This document shows, in pieces, positions 7,391 through 15,705 of a stretch of DNA of 32,987 bases (the first letter of the stretch is position 1; each line of letters begins with the position of its first letter). Below the pieces are notes generated by a model. It was not told the DNA's origin. It worked only from the letters and a program-made list of their open reading frames with translations, and ran no database searches. Source of the stretch: an uncultured Eisenbergiella sp. Lineage in GTDB: Bacteria; Bacillota; Clostridia; Lachnospirales; Lachnospiraceae. The DNA lies in NCBI GenBank assembly GCA_910585455.1, contig CAJUEL010000051.1, positions 1-32,987 of the forward strand. The letters are read 5' to 3'. The position numbers and the translations under genes were made by a program.

Positions 7391-8221
7391 TCATATGCTT
7401 CCATATACGACGCGGTCCAGCCCCGCAAAATCCTTTACCGTGACCACATCCTGATAGCCCGCAGCTTCCATCAGCCCGGTCACTGCGCTGGCCTGGTCAC
7501 ATCCGATTTCAAAAAACAGCTGTCCGCCACCGCACAGATATTCCCTGCTTTTGTCAATAATTTCCCTGTAAAAATGCAGTCCGTCCTCCATCCCGTCCAG
7601 CGCCCTGACCGGTTCATGCAGACGCACCTCTTCCGCCAGCGTCCCGATTTCGGCCGACCGGATGTAAGGGGGATTGGACACGATCATTTCAAATTTTCCT
7701 TCCACCCTTTCAAACAGGTCGCTCTGCAGAAAATGGGCATCGGGCTCATGGACCTTATCCGCATTTTGCCGGGCCACCTCTAACGCTTCGGCGGATATAT
7801 CCACGCCCAGGCCCACACAGTGATTGGAATAATGCAGCAGGCTCAGCAGAATGCATCCGGAGCCGGTACACATGTCCAAAATCCGAAAACCGTCATGCAG
7901 ATTGCGCATGACCTCCTCCACCAGAATTTCCGTATCCTGCCGCGGAATCAACACATGCTCATTGACCAGAAATTCCAGCCCCATAAACTCCTGTACTCCC
8001 GTCAGGTACTGTAAGGGGATTCGTTTGCTTCTTGCACCGGTCAGCTCCAGATAGCGTTTTCTTTGCTCCTCCTCCACGTTACGCTCCCCATGTGCCAGCA
8101 GATCATGGCGCGAGGTATGGCAGACAAATTCCAGCAAAAGCCTGGCGTCCAGATCGGCCTCGGCAACGCCTGCCTGCGCGAGCATTTCATACCCCGCCTC
8201 ATAAAGCGCCCGATAGGTCAT
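7391..8221 (-). CDS. prmC: Release factor glutamine methyltransferase
   Basis: PrmC uses S-adenosylmethionine to methylate the GGQ glutamine of release factors. The 276-residue protein has an N-terminal helical domain, a SAM motif in ILDMCTGSGCILLSL (about residues 114-128) and the catalytic NPPY motif (residues 183-186), which defines amide methyltransferases of this type. I place the start at the ATG at 8221, seven bases after AGGAGG. This ATG overlaps the TGA of the upstream DUF1385 gene (ATGA), so translation is probably coupled. Confidence 0.95.
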   Translation of the reverse strand: MTYRALYEAGYEMLAQAGVAEADLDARLLLEFVCHTSRHDLLAHGERNVEEEQRKRYLELTGARSKRIPLQYLTGVQEFMGLEFLVNEHVLIPRQDTEILVEEVMRNLHDGFRILDMCTGSGCILLSLLHYSNHCVGLGVDISAEALEVARQNADKVHEPDAHFLQSDLFERVEGKFEMIVSNPPYIRSAEIGTLAEEVRLHEPVRALDGMEDGLHFYREIIDKSREYLCGGGQLFFEIGCDQASAVTGLMEAAGYQDVVTVKDFAGLDRVVYGSI

Positions 8222-9321
8222 GGATTCTCCTCCTGCGTTTCCGCTTCCTCTTTCTCCCATGCCTCTATATCATATCCAAAGCTGTCTTTTATGAATTGTT
8301 TCCAGTCAAATACGGCTTCCACGGAAGCGATCGCCACTTCAATCATGTCATCGTCCGGTTCCCGCGTCGTCAGCTTTTGCAGCCACATGCCCGGAGCACT
8401 GATGATACGGACAAAAATATTGTTGCTTCTTCCTGCCAGCCGAATGACCTCATAGGAAATCCCGGCAATTACAGGAACAAGCAGAACACGCAATAAAAGC
8501 CTGTACAGAGGATTTTCCACCCGGATGAACATGAACAGTATGACGCTGATCACCATCACAAACAAAAGAAAGCTGGTGCCGCAGCGTCTGTGCTGGCGCG
8601 AACTTTTACGCACATTCTTTACAGACAGCTCGCGTCCCCGCTCAATGCAGTTGATACATTTATGCTCAGCTCCATGATACATATACACCCGGCGGATATC
8701 CTTCATGGCAGAAATCGCCATCACATATCCCAGAAAGATCAAAATGCGCAGAACACCCTCCAGAATTGCCATAAGAGACGCATTTCTGATATAGGAGGAA
8801 AACAGTGTGCTGATAAAATACGGCAGCACAATAAATATGGCAACCGCCATCACAATGGAAAAAGCGATGGTAGCGCTCATGATCAGGCTGTCGCCCATCC
8901 CTTTTTTGCCGGATTCCTTTTTGCTCTTTGACTTTTGGGGCATTTCCTCTGATTGTGTTTCCTGCGATTGCATTTCTTCAGACTGGATTTCCTTCGCCTG
9001 TATTTCTTCTGACGTTTTTACTTCTGGTTTGTCTTCTGTATGTTCTTCTTCCTCATAAAACTCCGCTGACCAGGTCAGGGATTTCATGCCCAGCACCAAA
9101 GAATCCACAAAGTTAAAGACGCCCCGGATAAACGGAATCTTTGCAACCTTCTTCGCGCCCCAGATTCCTGCATAGTCCTGTGCTTCCACCGCAATCGTTC
9201 CGTCCGGCTTTCGCACTGCGACCGCGTAGCGGTCACCGTTTTTCATCATAACGCCTTCCAGCACCGCCTGTCCGCCGATGCCGCAATAGCACTTTTTTCG
9301 TTTTCTTTTCTTCTTTGCCAT
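8218..9321 (-). CDS. DUF1385 (YqhQ-like) membrane protein with E/Q-rich repeat insert
   Basis: This protein of about 367 residues belongs to the DUF1385 family, whose function is unknown. The N-terminus is strongly basic (AKKKRKRKKCYCGIGGQAVLEGVMM); GGQAVLEGVMM is a family hallmark. Four hydrophobic segments lie in the second half, and SVKNVRKSSRQHRRCGTSFLL is another conserved stretch. An acidic, glutamine-rich insert is encoded at about 8935-9060 and includes five 15-base units, so it appears to have grown by tandem duplication. The ATG at 9321 has GGAG six bases upstream; a GTG at 9333 overlaps that site. In Firmicutes this gene commonly sits next to prmC and prfA, as here. Confidence 0.9.
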   Translation of the reverse strand: MAKKKRKRKKCYCGIGGQAVLEGVMMKNGDRYAVAVRKPDGTIAVEAQDYAGIWGAKKVAKIPFIRGVFNFVDSLVLGMKSLTWSAEFYEEEEHTEDKPEVKTSEEIQAKEIQSEEMQSQETQSEEMPQKSKSKKESGKKGMGDSLIMSATIAFSIVMAVAIFIVLPYFISTLFSSYIRNASLMAILEGVLRILIFLGYVMAISAMKDIRRVYMYHGAEHKCINCIERGRELSVKNVRKSSRQHRRCGTSFLLFVMVISVILFMFIRVENPLYRLLLRVLLVPVIAGISYEVIRLAGRSNNIFVRIISAPGMWLQKLTTREPDDDMIEVAIASVEAVFDWKQFIKDSFGYDIEAWEKEEAETQEENP

Positions 9322-9410
9322 AAAATTCTCCACAGTTCACTGACTGCCGGTATCGGCGCGCCACCAGGGCATGAAAGCCGATTGCTCCGCGCCTTTGGCG
9401 CTTTCACAGT

Positions 9411-9450
9411 AAAACAATAGAACCCTCGCAAAGCGTGGGTTCTATTGTCT
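9411..9450 (-). terminator. Intrinsic terminator after rpmE
   Basis: A 12-bp perfect stem (9414-9425 with 9437-9448, 11-base loop) is followed on the minus strand by TTTTACTG. It lies about 50 bases beyond rpmE and should separate the abundant L31 transcript from the DUF1385 gene, unless read-through occurs. I see no clear promoter between it and the DUF1385 start. A further small hairpin (GCGCC-TTT-GGCGC, 9389-9401) lies in the same gap. Confidence 0.75.
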
Positions 9451-9496
9451 TTCATCAAGGCAGCGCTTTGCAGTAAGCCCCGGCCTTATGCACATC

Positions 9497-9703
9497 TTAA
9501 TTGTTTCCTACACCATACTTTCTGTTGAACTTATCGATACGTCCACGCGCCTGTGCAGTCTTCTGCTGACCGGTGTAGAATGAATGACATTTGGAACATA
9601 CTTCAACGTGAATTTCCGGCTTGGTTGAACCTGTTACAAATGTGTTGCCACAGTTACATGTTACAGTTGCCTGATAATACTTGGGATGGATTCCTTCTTT
9701 CAT
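9497..9703 (-). CDS. rpmE: 50S ribosomal protein L31, zinc-binding type
   Basis: L31 is a small protein of the large ribosomal subunit that forms a bridge to the small subunit. The 68-residue protein begins MKEGIHPKYYQATVTCNCGN and contains CNC plus CSKC, the cysteine set of the zinc-binding (C+) form. It ends GRIDKFNRKYGV, as usual. It lies between rho and the DUF1385 gene with its own promoter (9836-9864), a long leader and a terminator. Confidence 0.97.
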   Translation of the reverse strand: MKEGIHPKYYQATVTCNCGNTFVTGSTKPEIHVEVCSKCHSFYTGQQKTAQARGRIDKFNRKYGVGNN

Positions 9704-9829
9704 GACCTTTCACCTCATTTAATATATTGATTCGTGCTATTTCGTTGTTACTGTTCACTCTATGACCAGTAACATTTCGTTCTCATCCGCAGGTCTTTCG
9801 ACCAGCTGCCTGCGTTACCCACAAACAGC
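9704..9829 (-). promoter_or_regulatory. Structured rpmE leader, possible L31 autoregulatory element
   Basis: From the promoter to the rpmE start there are about 125 untranslated bases. They include a compound hairpin in which GGTC-GAAA-GACC closes a tetraloop and CGCA/TGCG flanks it with a bulge (around 9790-9815), and a second hairpin GTTACTG/CAGTAAC with a 13-base loop (around 9745-9775). Leaders of this kind are known upstream of L31 in Firmicutes, where the protein is thought to control itself. I recognise the situation but have not matched a defined motif. Confidence 0.4.
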
Positions 9830-9835
9830 TTTCTC

Positions 9836-9864
9836 ATTGTAGCATATGATTCCGCACGATGCAA
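9836..9864 (-). promoter_or_regulatory. Promoter of rpmE
   Basis: Minus-strand TTGCAT (9859-9864), a 17-base spacer and TACAAT (9836-9841) form a strong sigma-A-type promoter starting just after the rho stop codon. Confidence 0.7.
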
Positions 9865-9872
9865 GCATTTCT

Positions 9873-11492
9873 TTAAATAAACCGCATTTTTTTCACGGTT
9901 TGTACAAATTCCGCGTTGCTCTTCGTCTTCGCGAACAGATCCAGGATCTTGTCCACCGCTTCGTCGGATTTCATGCCATTCAAAGCGCGGCGCACAATAT
10001 TGATCGCCTCCATCTCTTCGGAGGAAAGAAGCAGATCCTCCCGCCTGGTGCTGGTCTTGGGGATATCGATCGCGGGGAACAGACGCTTCTCGGAAAGCTT
10101 ACGATCCAGAACAAGCTCCATATTGCCCGTACCCTTAAATTCCTCATAAATCACATCATCCATCTTGGAGCCGGTATCCACCAGCGCGGTCGCCAGGATC
10201 GTCAGACTGCCGCCCTCCCGCATGTTGCGCGCAGCGCCGAAAAAGCGTTTCGGCATATGCAGCGCCGCCGGATCAATACCGCCGGAAAGCGTTCTGCCGC
10301 TGGGCGGAACCACAAGGTTATAGGCTCTGGTCAGTCTGGTGATGCTGTCTAACAGGATCATAACGTCCTTCTTGTGCTCCACAAGACGCTTGGCGCGCTC
10401 AATCACCATTTCGGACACTCTCTTATGATTCTCCGGAAGCTCATCAAATGTGGAATAGATGACCTCCACATTGGGTCCCTCCACCGTCTCCCGCATATCC
10501 GTCACTTCCTCAGGACGCTCGTCGATCAGCAGGATGATCAAATGCATATCCGGATAATTGCGTTTCACCGCCTGCGCCACCTCTTTGAGCAATGTCGTCT
10601 TACCTGCTTTCGGCGGAGATACGATCATGCCTCTCTGTCCCTTACCGATCGGGCTCAGCAAATCCATGATGCGCATCGCGACTGAGGAGCCATAGCGCTC
10701 CAGCTTTAAACGGCTGTCCGGAAATATCGGTGTCATGTCGCCGAAATTCTGCCGCCGCATCGCCACCTCGGGCAGATAACCGTTGACTGTCTTCACATAT
10801 AAAAGAGCGGAAAATTTCTCGTTCTGTGTCCGTACTCTCGTATTGCCCTCCAGAATATCGCCGGTCTTTAATCCAAAGCGGCGAATCTGGCTGGGCGCCA
10901 CATATACGTCGTTTTCACCGGGCAAATAATTGGCGGAACGGATAAAGCCATAGCCATCCGACATGACCTCCAATATGCCGTTCACCGTAATGCCGCTGTC
11001 AAGCTCCGCCGGGAACTTATCGTCCTCCGCGCTGGTGACGGGTGCGGTTCCTCTGTTATAAGGACTGTTATAGCGGGTATCCGGATTTCTTCCCACCGCC
11101 GGTCTTGCTTGCTGCCCGTCACTTCTTGGGCGGTGATCCTTATTCGCCTGATCTGCTCTGGGCGCTCTGTGCTCGTGGGAATTATCCTCGTTCTTCGTAT
11201 GGTACTCCGGCTGTTCCCGGACCTGATCCTTATGTGCATCCTTTGCCGATTCCCTGGGCTGTTCTTTTGCCTGCTCCCGGGGCTGCTCCTTTACCGGCTT
11301 ATGCTCCTTCTCCTGCGCTGCGCTTTCTGCTTCCTGTGCAGCATCGCCCCTTTCGGCCTTTTCCTTTTCATCCAAAGCCAGCATCGCTTCCACGACCGCC
11401 GCCTTTTTCATTGCCGAGGTTCCCTTGATGCCTCTCGCTTTGGCAATCTCCTTTAAATCATGCACTGCTAACGATTCATACTTTTCTCTCAT
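9873..11492 (-). CDS. rho: Transcription termination factor Rho with long disordered insert
   Basis: Rho is the hexameric RNA-dependent ATPase that ends transcription. Residues 1-40 form the Rho N-terminal helical domain (LKEIAKARGIKG). Residues about 170-245 form the RNA-binding cold-shock-like domain (GILEVMSDGYGFIRS). The ATPase domain has Walker A PPKAGKTT (293-300), Walker B MILLDSITR (D382) and the Q/R-loop region PPSGRTLSGG. Between the first two domains, residues about 41-165 are a highly charged, low-complexity stretch rich in K, E, Q, R, H and N, which accounts for the 539-residue length against about 420 in E. coli. Inserts of this kind occur in other Firmicute and actinobacterial Rho proteins. 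Confidence 0.96.
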   Translation of the reverse strand: MREKYESLAVHDLKEIAKARGIKGTSAMKKAAVVEAMLALDEKEKAERGDAAQEAESAAQEKEHKPVKEQPREQAKEQPRESAKDAHKDQVREQPEYHTKNEDNSHEHRAPRADQANKDHRPRSDGQQARPAVGRNPDTRYNSPYNRGTAPVTSAEDDKFPAELDSGITVNGILEVMSDGYGFIRSANYLPGENDVYVAPSQIRRFGLKTGDILEGNTRVRTQNEKFSALLYVKTVNGYLPEVAMRRQNFGDMTPIFPDSRLKLERYGSSVAMRIMDLLSPIGKGQRGMIVSPPKAGKTTLLKEVAQAVKRNYPDMHLIILLIDERPEEVTDMRETVEGPNVEVIYSTFDELPENHKRVSEMVIERAKRLVEHKKDVMILLDSITRLTRAYNLVVPPSGRTLSGGIDPAALHMPKRFFGAARNMREGGSLTILATALVDTGSKMDDVIYEEFKGTGNMELVLDRKLSEKRLFPAIDIPKTSTRREDLLLSSEEMEAINIVRRALNGMKSDEAVDKILDLFAKTKSNAEFVQTVKKMRFI

Positions 11493-11615
11493 ATTTTCCT
11501 CTACTCCTTCTATATCCCTGTTTTACTCCCTGGTATCTTTTCCCGAATCAACGGCGGAACGAACTGCTGACATGCCCTAGAACAATAAAATACAAAGGAT
11601 TTCTAAGTGTTTTTT

Positions 11616-11644
11616 ATTATACTACATTTTTTTTAAAATAGAAA
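11616..11644 (-). promoter_or_regulatory. Promoter of rho
   Basis: A perfect minus-strand TATAAT (11616-11621) lies about 125 bases before the rho start. TTTCTA (11639-11644) is 17 bases further upstream, a weak -35. The divergent malic-enzyme promoter begins only 11 bases away, so the two promoters lie back to back. Confidence 0.5.
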
Positions 11645-11654
11645 GATTTTTTTC

Positions 11655-11683
11655 TTGATTCGGCAAAATAAATAGTATATGAT
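11655..11683 (+). promoter_or_regulatory. Promoter of the malic enzyme operon
   Basis: TTGATT (11655-11660), a 17-base spacer and TATGAT (11678-11683) form a good promoter 75 bases before the malic enzyme start. Confidence 0.7.
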
Positions 11684-11689
11684 AATTTA

Positions 11690-11713
11690 GGCACGTGAAA
11701 GTGCCGCATTTTT
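11690..11713 (+). promoter_or_regulatory. Small hairpin with T-run at the transcript start of the malic enzyme operon
   Basis: GGCAC-GTGAAA-GTGCC (11690-11705) is followed by GCATTTTT, resembling a weak intrinsic terminator right at the 5' end of the message. It could stabilise the RNA or act as a weak attenuator. The stem is only five pairs, so the role is uncertain. Confidence 0.3.
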
Positions 11714-11758
11714 ACAAGGCGTGATCATCATATTATAAAAAGAAAGCAGGAAAATCAT

Positions 11759-12910
11759 ATGACAAATCAGGAAAAAGCTTTAGCGCTTCATGAAGAGCTG
11801 ACCGGTAAGCTCGAAACCGTTTCCAAAATCCCGGTCAAAACTCGGGAGGATCTTGCCCTCGCCTACACCCCTGGTGTGGCGGAGCCCTGTAAGGTCATCG
11901 CGCAGGACAAATCCAAAGCCTATACCTATACCATGAAAGCGAACACGGTCGCCGTCGTCTCGGACGGTTCCGCGGTTCTTGGGCTCGGCAACATCGGGCC
12001 GGAAGCCGCAATGCCCGTTATGGAGGGAAAAGCAGTTCTGTTTAAGGAATTCGGGGGCGTAAACGCCGTGCCGATCTGCCTTGATACCCAGGATACTGAG
12101 GAAATTATCAAAGCCGTCGCCTGGCTTGCGCCCGGCTTTGGCGGCATCAACCTCGAGGATATCAGCGCGCCACGCTGCTTTGAAATCGAAGAACGGTTAA
12201 AGGAAAAGCTCAACATTCCCGTTTTCCATGACGACCAGCATGGTACTGCCATCGTCGTGCTGGCAGGCATCATCAATGCCTTAAAGGTCGTGCATAAGAA
12301 AAAAGAGGATTGTCACATTATCGTAAACGGCGCCGGAAGCGCCGGCGTGGCGATCACCAGGCTTTTGCTCTCCTACGGTTTTCCCGACATCGTCCTGTGC
12401 GGCAGGAAAGGCATTCTCTGCGAAGGCGATGAGGGCTTAAACTGGATGCAGGAAAAAATGGTGAAGCTGACCAACCTTTCCCATAAGAAGGGGTCCCTTT
12501 CGGATGCCATGAAGGGCGCCGACATTTTCGTAGGCGTCTCCGCTCCCGACATCGTCTCCGAAGAGATGGTCGCCTCCATGAACCGGGATGCCATTCTTTT
12601 TGCCTTGGCAAATCCCGTGCCGGAAATCATGCCCGACCTGGCAAAACGCGCCGGCGCGCGGGTGGTGGGCACCGGACGCAGCGATTTCCCCAATCAGGTC
12701 AACAACGTGGTCGCTTTCCCCGGCATTTTCAAGGGTGCGCTGGAGGGACACGCCCGGCAGATCACGGAAGAGATGAAGCTCGCCGCCGCACTGGCGATCG
12801 CCGGCCTGGTTCCCGATGAGGCTTTGCATGAAGACAATATCATGCCGGAGGCCTTCGATCCGCAGGTTGCCATGGTGGTGGCGCAGGCTGTCAGGGACCA
12901 CATCCGGTAA
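11759..12910 (+). CDS. Malic enzyme, NAD(P)-dependent, oxaloacetate-decarboxylating
   Basis: Malic enzyme oxidatively decarboxylates malate to pyruvate, making NADH or NADPH. The 383-residue protein is the short bacterial form without a phosphotransacetylase-like tail. Landmarks are YTPGVAEPCK (about residues 36-45), the metal-site region GGINLEDISAPRCFEIE, the dinucleotide motif VNGAGSAGVAITRLLL and FALANPVPEIMPD. It is led by the promoter at 11655-11683 and a weak GCAGGA ribosome site. The DUF4364 gene follows 41 bases later and is probably co-transcribed. NAD versus NADP preference is not decided here. Confidence 0.93.
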   Translation: MTNQEKALALHEELTGKLETVSKIPVKTREDLALAYTPGVAEPCKVIAQDKSKAYTYTMKANTVAVVSDGSAVLGLGNIGPEAAMPVMEGKAVLFKEFGGVNAVPICLDTQDTEEIIKAVAWLAPGFGGINLEDISAPRCFEIEERLKEKLNIPVFHDDQHGTAIVVLAGIINALKVVHKKKEDCHIIVNGAGSAGVAITRLLLSYGFPDIVLCGRKGILCEGDEGLNWMQEKMVKLTNLSHKKGSLSDAMKGADIFVGVSAPDIVSEEMVASMNRDAILFALANPVPEIMPDLAKRAGARVVGTGRSDFPNQVNNVVAFPGIFKGALEGHARQITEEMKLAAALAIAGLVPDEALHEDNIMPEAFDPQVAMVVAQAVRDHIR

Positions 12911-12951
12911 ATGTACAGCGTTTAAGCAACAAACGTAACAGGAGATCATAG

Positions 12952-13467
12952 ATGAATCAGGAACCATTGACACTGTACAAATTAATTGTGCTTTATATTT
13001 TAAACCAGGTGAACTTTCCGCTCACTACCGCACAGATTGGCGACCTCATCCTGGAAAAAGAGTACACGAATTTTCTCACCCTGCAGCAGGTCATCAATGA
13101 GCTTACGCAGACGGGACTGATTCGCGCCAACACTCTTTTAAACCGCACCCATCTGAATCTTACCGATGAAGGGCGCAAAACCCTTTCCTACTTTGAGAAC
13201 CGGATCAGCCATGCTATCCGTCAGGAAATCCGGGATTACTTAAAGAAAAATGAAATGGAAATGAGAAATGAATCCTCGATCCGAAGCGATTATTACAAAA
13301 CGACGAACGGAGAATTTGAAGCGGAACTGATCGCGGCGGACAAGGATACGACTTTGCTCGCCATCCGCCTCACAGTCCCCACGGAGGAGCTTGCGGTTTC
13401 CGTCTGCAATAACTGGCAGAAGCGCAATCAGGATATTTATCAGTACCTGACCACCCAGCTTTTTTAA
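12952..13467 (+). CDS. DUF4364 family protein, winged-helix-like
   Basis: This 171-residue protein matches the DUF4364 family, found mainly in clostridia and of unknown function. Residues about 7-75 look like a winged-helix DNA-binding or protein-interaction domain (LYKLIVLYILNQVNFPLTTAQIGD, then LQQVINELTQTGLI and LTDEGRKTL). The C-terminal half is a beta-rich part, ending IYQYLTTQLF. It lies 41 bases after malic enzyme on the same strand with an AGGAGA site. It could regulate its neighbour or itself, but nothing in the sequence proves this. Confidence 0.85.
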   Translation: MNQEPLTLYKLIVLYILNQVNFPLTTAQIGDLILEKEYTNFLTLQQVINELTQTGLIRANTLLNRTHLNLTDEGRKTLSYFENRISHAIRQEIRDYLKKNEMEMRNESSIRSDYYKTTNGEFEAELIAADKDTTLLAIRLTVPTEELAVSVCNNWQKRNQDIYQYLTTQLF

Positions 13468-13535
13468 ACCATCCGCCCCACAGCAAGCATCCGTGTGGCG
13501 GCAGGCAGACAACCGCTTACCCCACACATACGCAT

Positions 13536-13583
13536 AAAAACAGTTCCGGCCCATGCCTAAGGCACATGCCGGAACTGTTTTTT
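13536..13583. terminator. Bidirectional intrinsic terminator
   Basis: A 12-bp stem, AACAGTTCCGGC (13539-13550) with its complement at 13568-13579, is flanked by an A-run on the left and a T-run on the right. It therefore reads as a terminator from both sides and serves the convergent DUF4364 (+) and hflC (-) transcripts. Confidence 0.85.
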
Positions 13584-13601
13584 GCGCGCAACGTCTGTAT
13601 C

Positions 13602-14471
13602 TCAATATCCGTAAAAAATCTGCGCGATCGGCGAGCTCTTATCCAGAATCAGCGTATTATTGCCGCCCTTTAAGGATGCTTTCGCCGCGTCAAGAGAACG
13701 CACGAAATTATAAAAATCCGCTTTATTTTCATCATTATAGGCATTGGAAAGGATCTGCATGTACTGCGCTTCTCCTTCCGCCTTGATTTTTTCCGCCTCT
13801 GCCGTCGCTTCTGACTTCATGACCGAAACCTCCTTGGAGGTATCGTTCAATATCTTCTGGGCGGAGGACTTTCCTTCTGCCGTAAAGGAAGCGGCAATAT
13901 TGTTTCGCTCGGAAATCATTCTCTCATAGACAGACTGCTTGTTGTCGTCGGGCATATCCAGCGATTTGGTCTCCACCGCGATGACCCGGATTCCATAGCC
14001 ATCCAGAGAATTGCCGATGTTGTCCCCAATGTCCTGCGCCAGCTTGCCGTTTCTGTTCTCAATGATTTCCGCCTGGTCCATGTTGGAAATCACGGACTTC
14101 ATGGAAGAAAAAACCGTCGCGTTGATGCGGGACTGCGCCTGCGCCACCTGACCGTTTAAGTGACGGGTAAACAGCACCGGATCCTCAATCCGCCAGAGCA
14201 CAAAGGCATCCGCGATCATCGTCTTTTTATCCTTCGTGATGACGTCCGACTCCGGAATGTCATACAGCTGCAGCTCCTTCGGCACCGGGCTTGCCTCCTG
14301 CACAAAGGGAACCTTAAAGGAAACCCCCGGCTCATCAATCACCCGCACGATTTCTCCAAACTGCTTGATCAGCATATAGTCATTCGGATAGGTCACCACC
14401 AGGGAAGAGAGACACACGATGATGGCGACGGCCAAAACCACGATAACAATTCCACTTTTCGCCTTTTTCAT
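13602..14471 (-). CDS. hflC: SPFH-family membrane protease modulator HflC
   Basis: HflC pairs with HflK in a large membrane ring that, in E. coli, surrounds and modulates the FtsH protease. This 289-residue protein has one N-terminal membrane segment (about residues 7-27), an SPFH/band-7 domain (PNDYMLIKQFGEIVRVIDEPGVSFKVPF region onward) and a long C-terminal helix rich in A, E and K (EATAEAEKIKAEGEAQYMQIL). Its ATG overlaps the hflK TGA (ATGA), so translation is coupled. Ftsh itself is not in the window. Confidence 0.9.
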   Translation of the reverse strand: MKKAKSGIVIVVLAVAIIVCLSSLVVTYPNDYMLIKQFGEIVRVIDEPGVSFKVPFVQEASPVPKELQLYDIPESDVITKDKKTMIADAFVLWRIEDPVLFTRHLNGQVAQAQSRINATVFSSMKSVISNMDQAEIIENRNGKLAQDIGDNIGNSLDGYGIRVIAVETKSLDMPDDNKQSVYERMISERNNIAASFTAEGKSSAQKILNDTSKEVSVMKSEATAEAEKIKAEGEAQYMQILSNAYNDENKADFYNFVRSLDAAKASLKGGNNTLILDKSSPIAQIFYGY

Positions 14472-15577
14472 TCTACATCCCCCTCGCTTTCCTGCTCCGT
14501 CGTCCTGTCAGCGGCAGTCTGTCTTGACTTTGCAGGCTCTGCGCTGCTGCCTTCATCCTGATTTTCATTTTCTGTGCCGCTTAAGCTGCCAAAGCTGTCC
14601 AGAGGAAGCAGCTTCTGCGTGCCGCCCTCATCCACAATGATGATGCGCAGATTCGGCAGCACCTCCTCCATCGTCTCATAGAACATTCTCTGCTTGGTGA
14701 TCAGAGGATATTTGGTATATTCCGCATACATCTGCTCAAAGCGGGATACCTGTCCCTGCGCCTCATTGATGCGGGCCTGCTTTTCCGCCTCCGCATCCTT
14801 GATGATCTGATCGCATTCCGCTTCCGCAGCCGGTATTTTTTCGTTCCGCTCCTTGTTGGCGTTGTTGATCGCAGTTTCCTTGCCCTGCTTGGCGTTTTCC
14901 ACGTTTTTAAACGCGGAAAGAACCTCTGCCGTGGGCGGGAACGCGTCCTGAATCGTGATTTTCTCCACCGCCAGCCCGATATCCTCCTCGATCATCCGCG
15001 CCGAGAGCTTTTCCATGATTTCGGACTGAATCGCCGCCTTTCCGGTCGTGATCACATCGTCCACATTGTAAATACCGATCGTATCACGTATGTAGGACTG
15101 GGCGAGCATTTTGAGCGTCCCCTCCGGATTCTGTGACGCATACAGATATTTCACCGGATCGCTCACCTTGTATTCCAGGTAAAAATCCGTGTCCACAAAG
15201 TTAAAATCCTTTGTGATCATGATGCATTCGTCCTCAATGGAATCCCCGGTCGTCTGATCGTATCCGATGGACATGCCGGAAATGACCTTGGAAACCTTCT
15301 GCACCCGCTGGATAAACGGGATCTTGAAATGAAGCCCCGCCTGCGAAACCGCCGCCGGATTGCCCAGCGTCGTCACCACCCCATATTCCTCCTCGTCCAG
15401 CATATAATAGCAGTTTACTCCCACCACAATGAGAAAAATGACGAGCAGCACGCCCAAAGGCTTCTTCGGCGATATCGGCTGACGGATCCGCCGTCCTGTC
15501 GAGTCATAGGTCTCCGCTTTTGCCGCCTTCTTCTGGGAAAACCTGCCAAAGGGATTATCCCCCGCGTTTCTGTACAT
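14468..15577 (-). CDS. hflK: SPFH-family membrane protease modulator HflK
   Basis: Partner of HflC. From the ATG at 15577 (preceded by GGAGG) the protein has 369 residues. It has a short basic cytoplasmic N-terminus, a membrane segment (about residues 41-59, PLGVLLVIFLIVVGVNCYY), the SPFH domain and a helical A/E/K/Q-rich region (KGKETAINNANKERNEKIPA onward in part). It ends in an acidic, Q/E/S-rich disordered tail. The open frame continues upstream to 15703 but has no ribosome site there and crosses the candidate promoter and leader. HflK proteins of proteobacteria have a glycine/proline-rich N-terminus that is not evident here. Confidence 0.9.
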   Translation of the reverse strand: MYRNAGDNPFGRFSQKKAAKAETYDSTGRRIRQPISPKKPLGVLLVIFLIVVGVNCYYMLDEEEYGVVTTLGNPAAVSQAGLHFKIPFIQRVQKVSKVISGMSIGYDQTTGDSIEDECIMITKDFNFVDTDFYLEYKVSDPVKYLYASQNPEGTLKMLAQSYIRDTIGIYNVDDVITTGKAAIQSEIMEKLSARMIEEDIGLAVEKITIQDAFPPTAEVLSAFKNVENAKQGKETAINNANKERNEKIPAAEAECDQIIKDAEAEKQARINEAQGQVSRFEQMYAEYTKYPLITKQRMFYETMEEVLPNLRIIIVDEGGTQKLLPLDSFGSLSGTENENQDEGSSAEPAKSRQTAADRTTEQESEGDVE

Positions 15578-15607
15578 AAAAAAACCTCCTTCCCAAACCT
15601 GTCCCTT

Positions 15608-15700
15608 CCGGATACGATAATCCGAAAAGCGGTGCGCGTAAACGCACAGCCGGGACCCTGGCGGACGACAGTCATTTTGCCGTCCGCTATCAGTATAGCA
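15608..15700 (-). promoter_or_regulatory. Candidate hflKC promoter with hairpin-rich leader
   Basis: Minus-strand TGCTATACT (15692-15700) is an extended -10 element just after the ABC-F stop codon. The start point would fall at a 7-bp hairpin, GCGGACG/CGTCCGC (15661-15687). Two smaller hairpins follow: GTGCG/CGCAC near 15632-15647 and CGGAT/ATCCG at 15609-15624. There is no good -35. This suggests an internal promoter for hflK-hflC with a structured 5' leader. Confidence 0.4.
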
Positions 15701-15705
15701 CACTT

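Noticed and set aside
9246..9458. Minus-strand frame of 70 codons between rpmE and the DUF1385 gene
   Set aside because: It begins inside the rpmE terminator and overlaps the DUF1385 start in another frame; no ribosome site.
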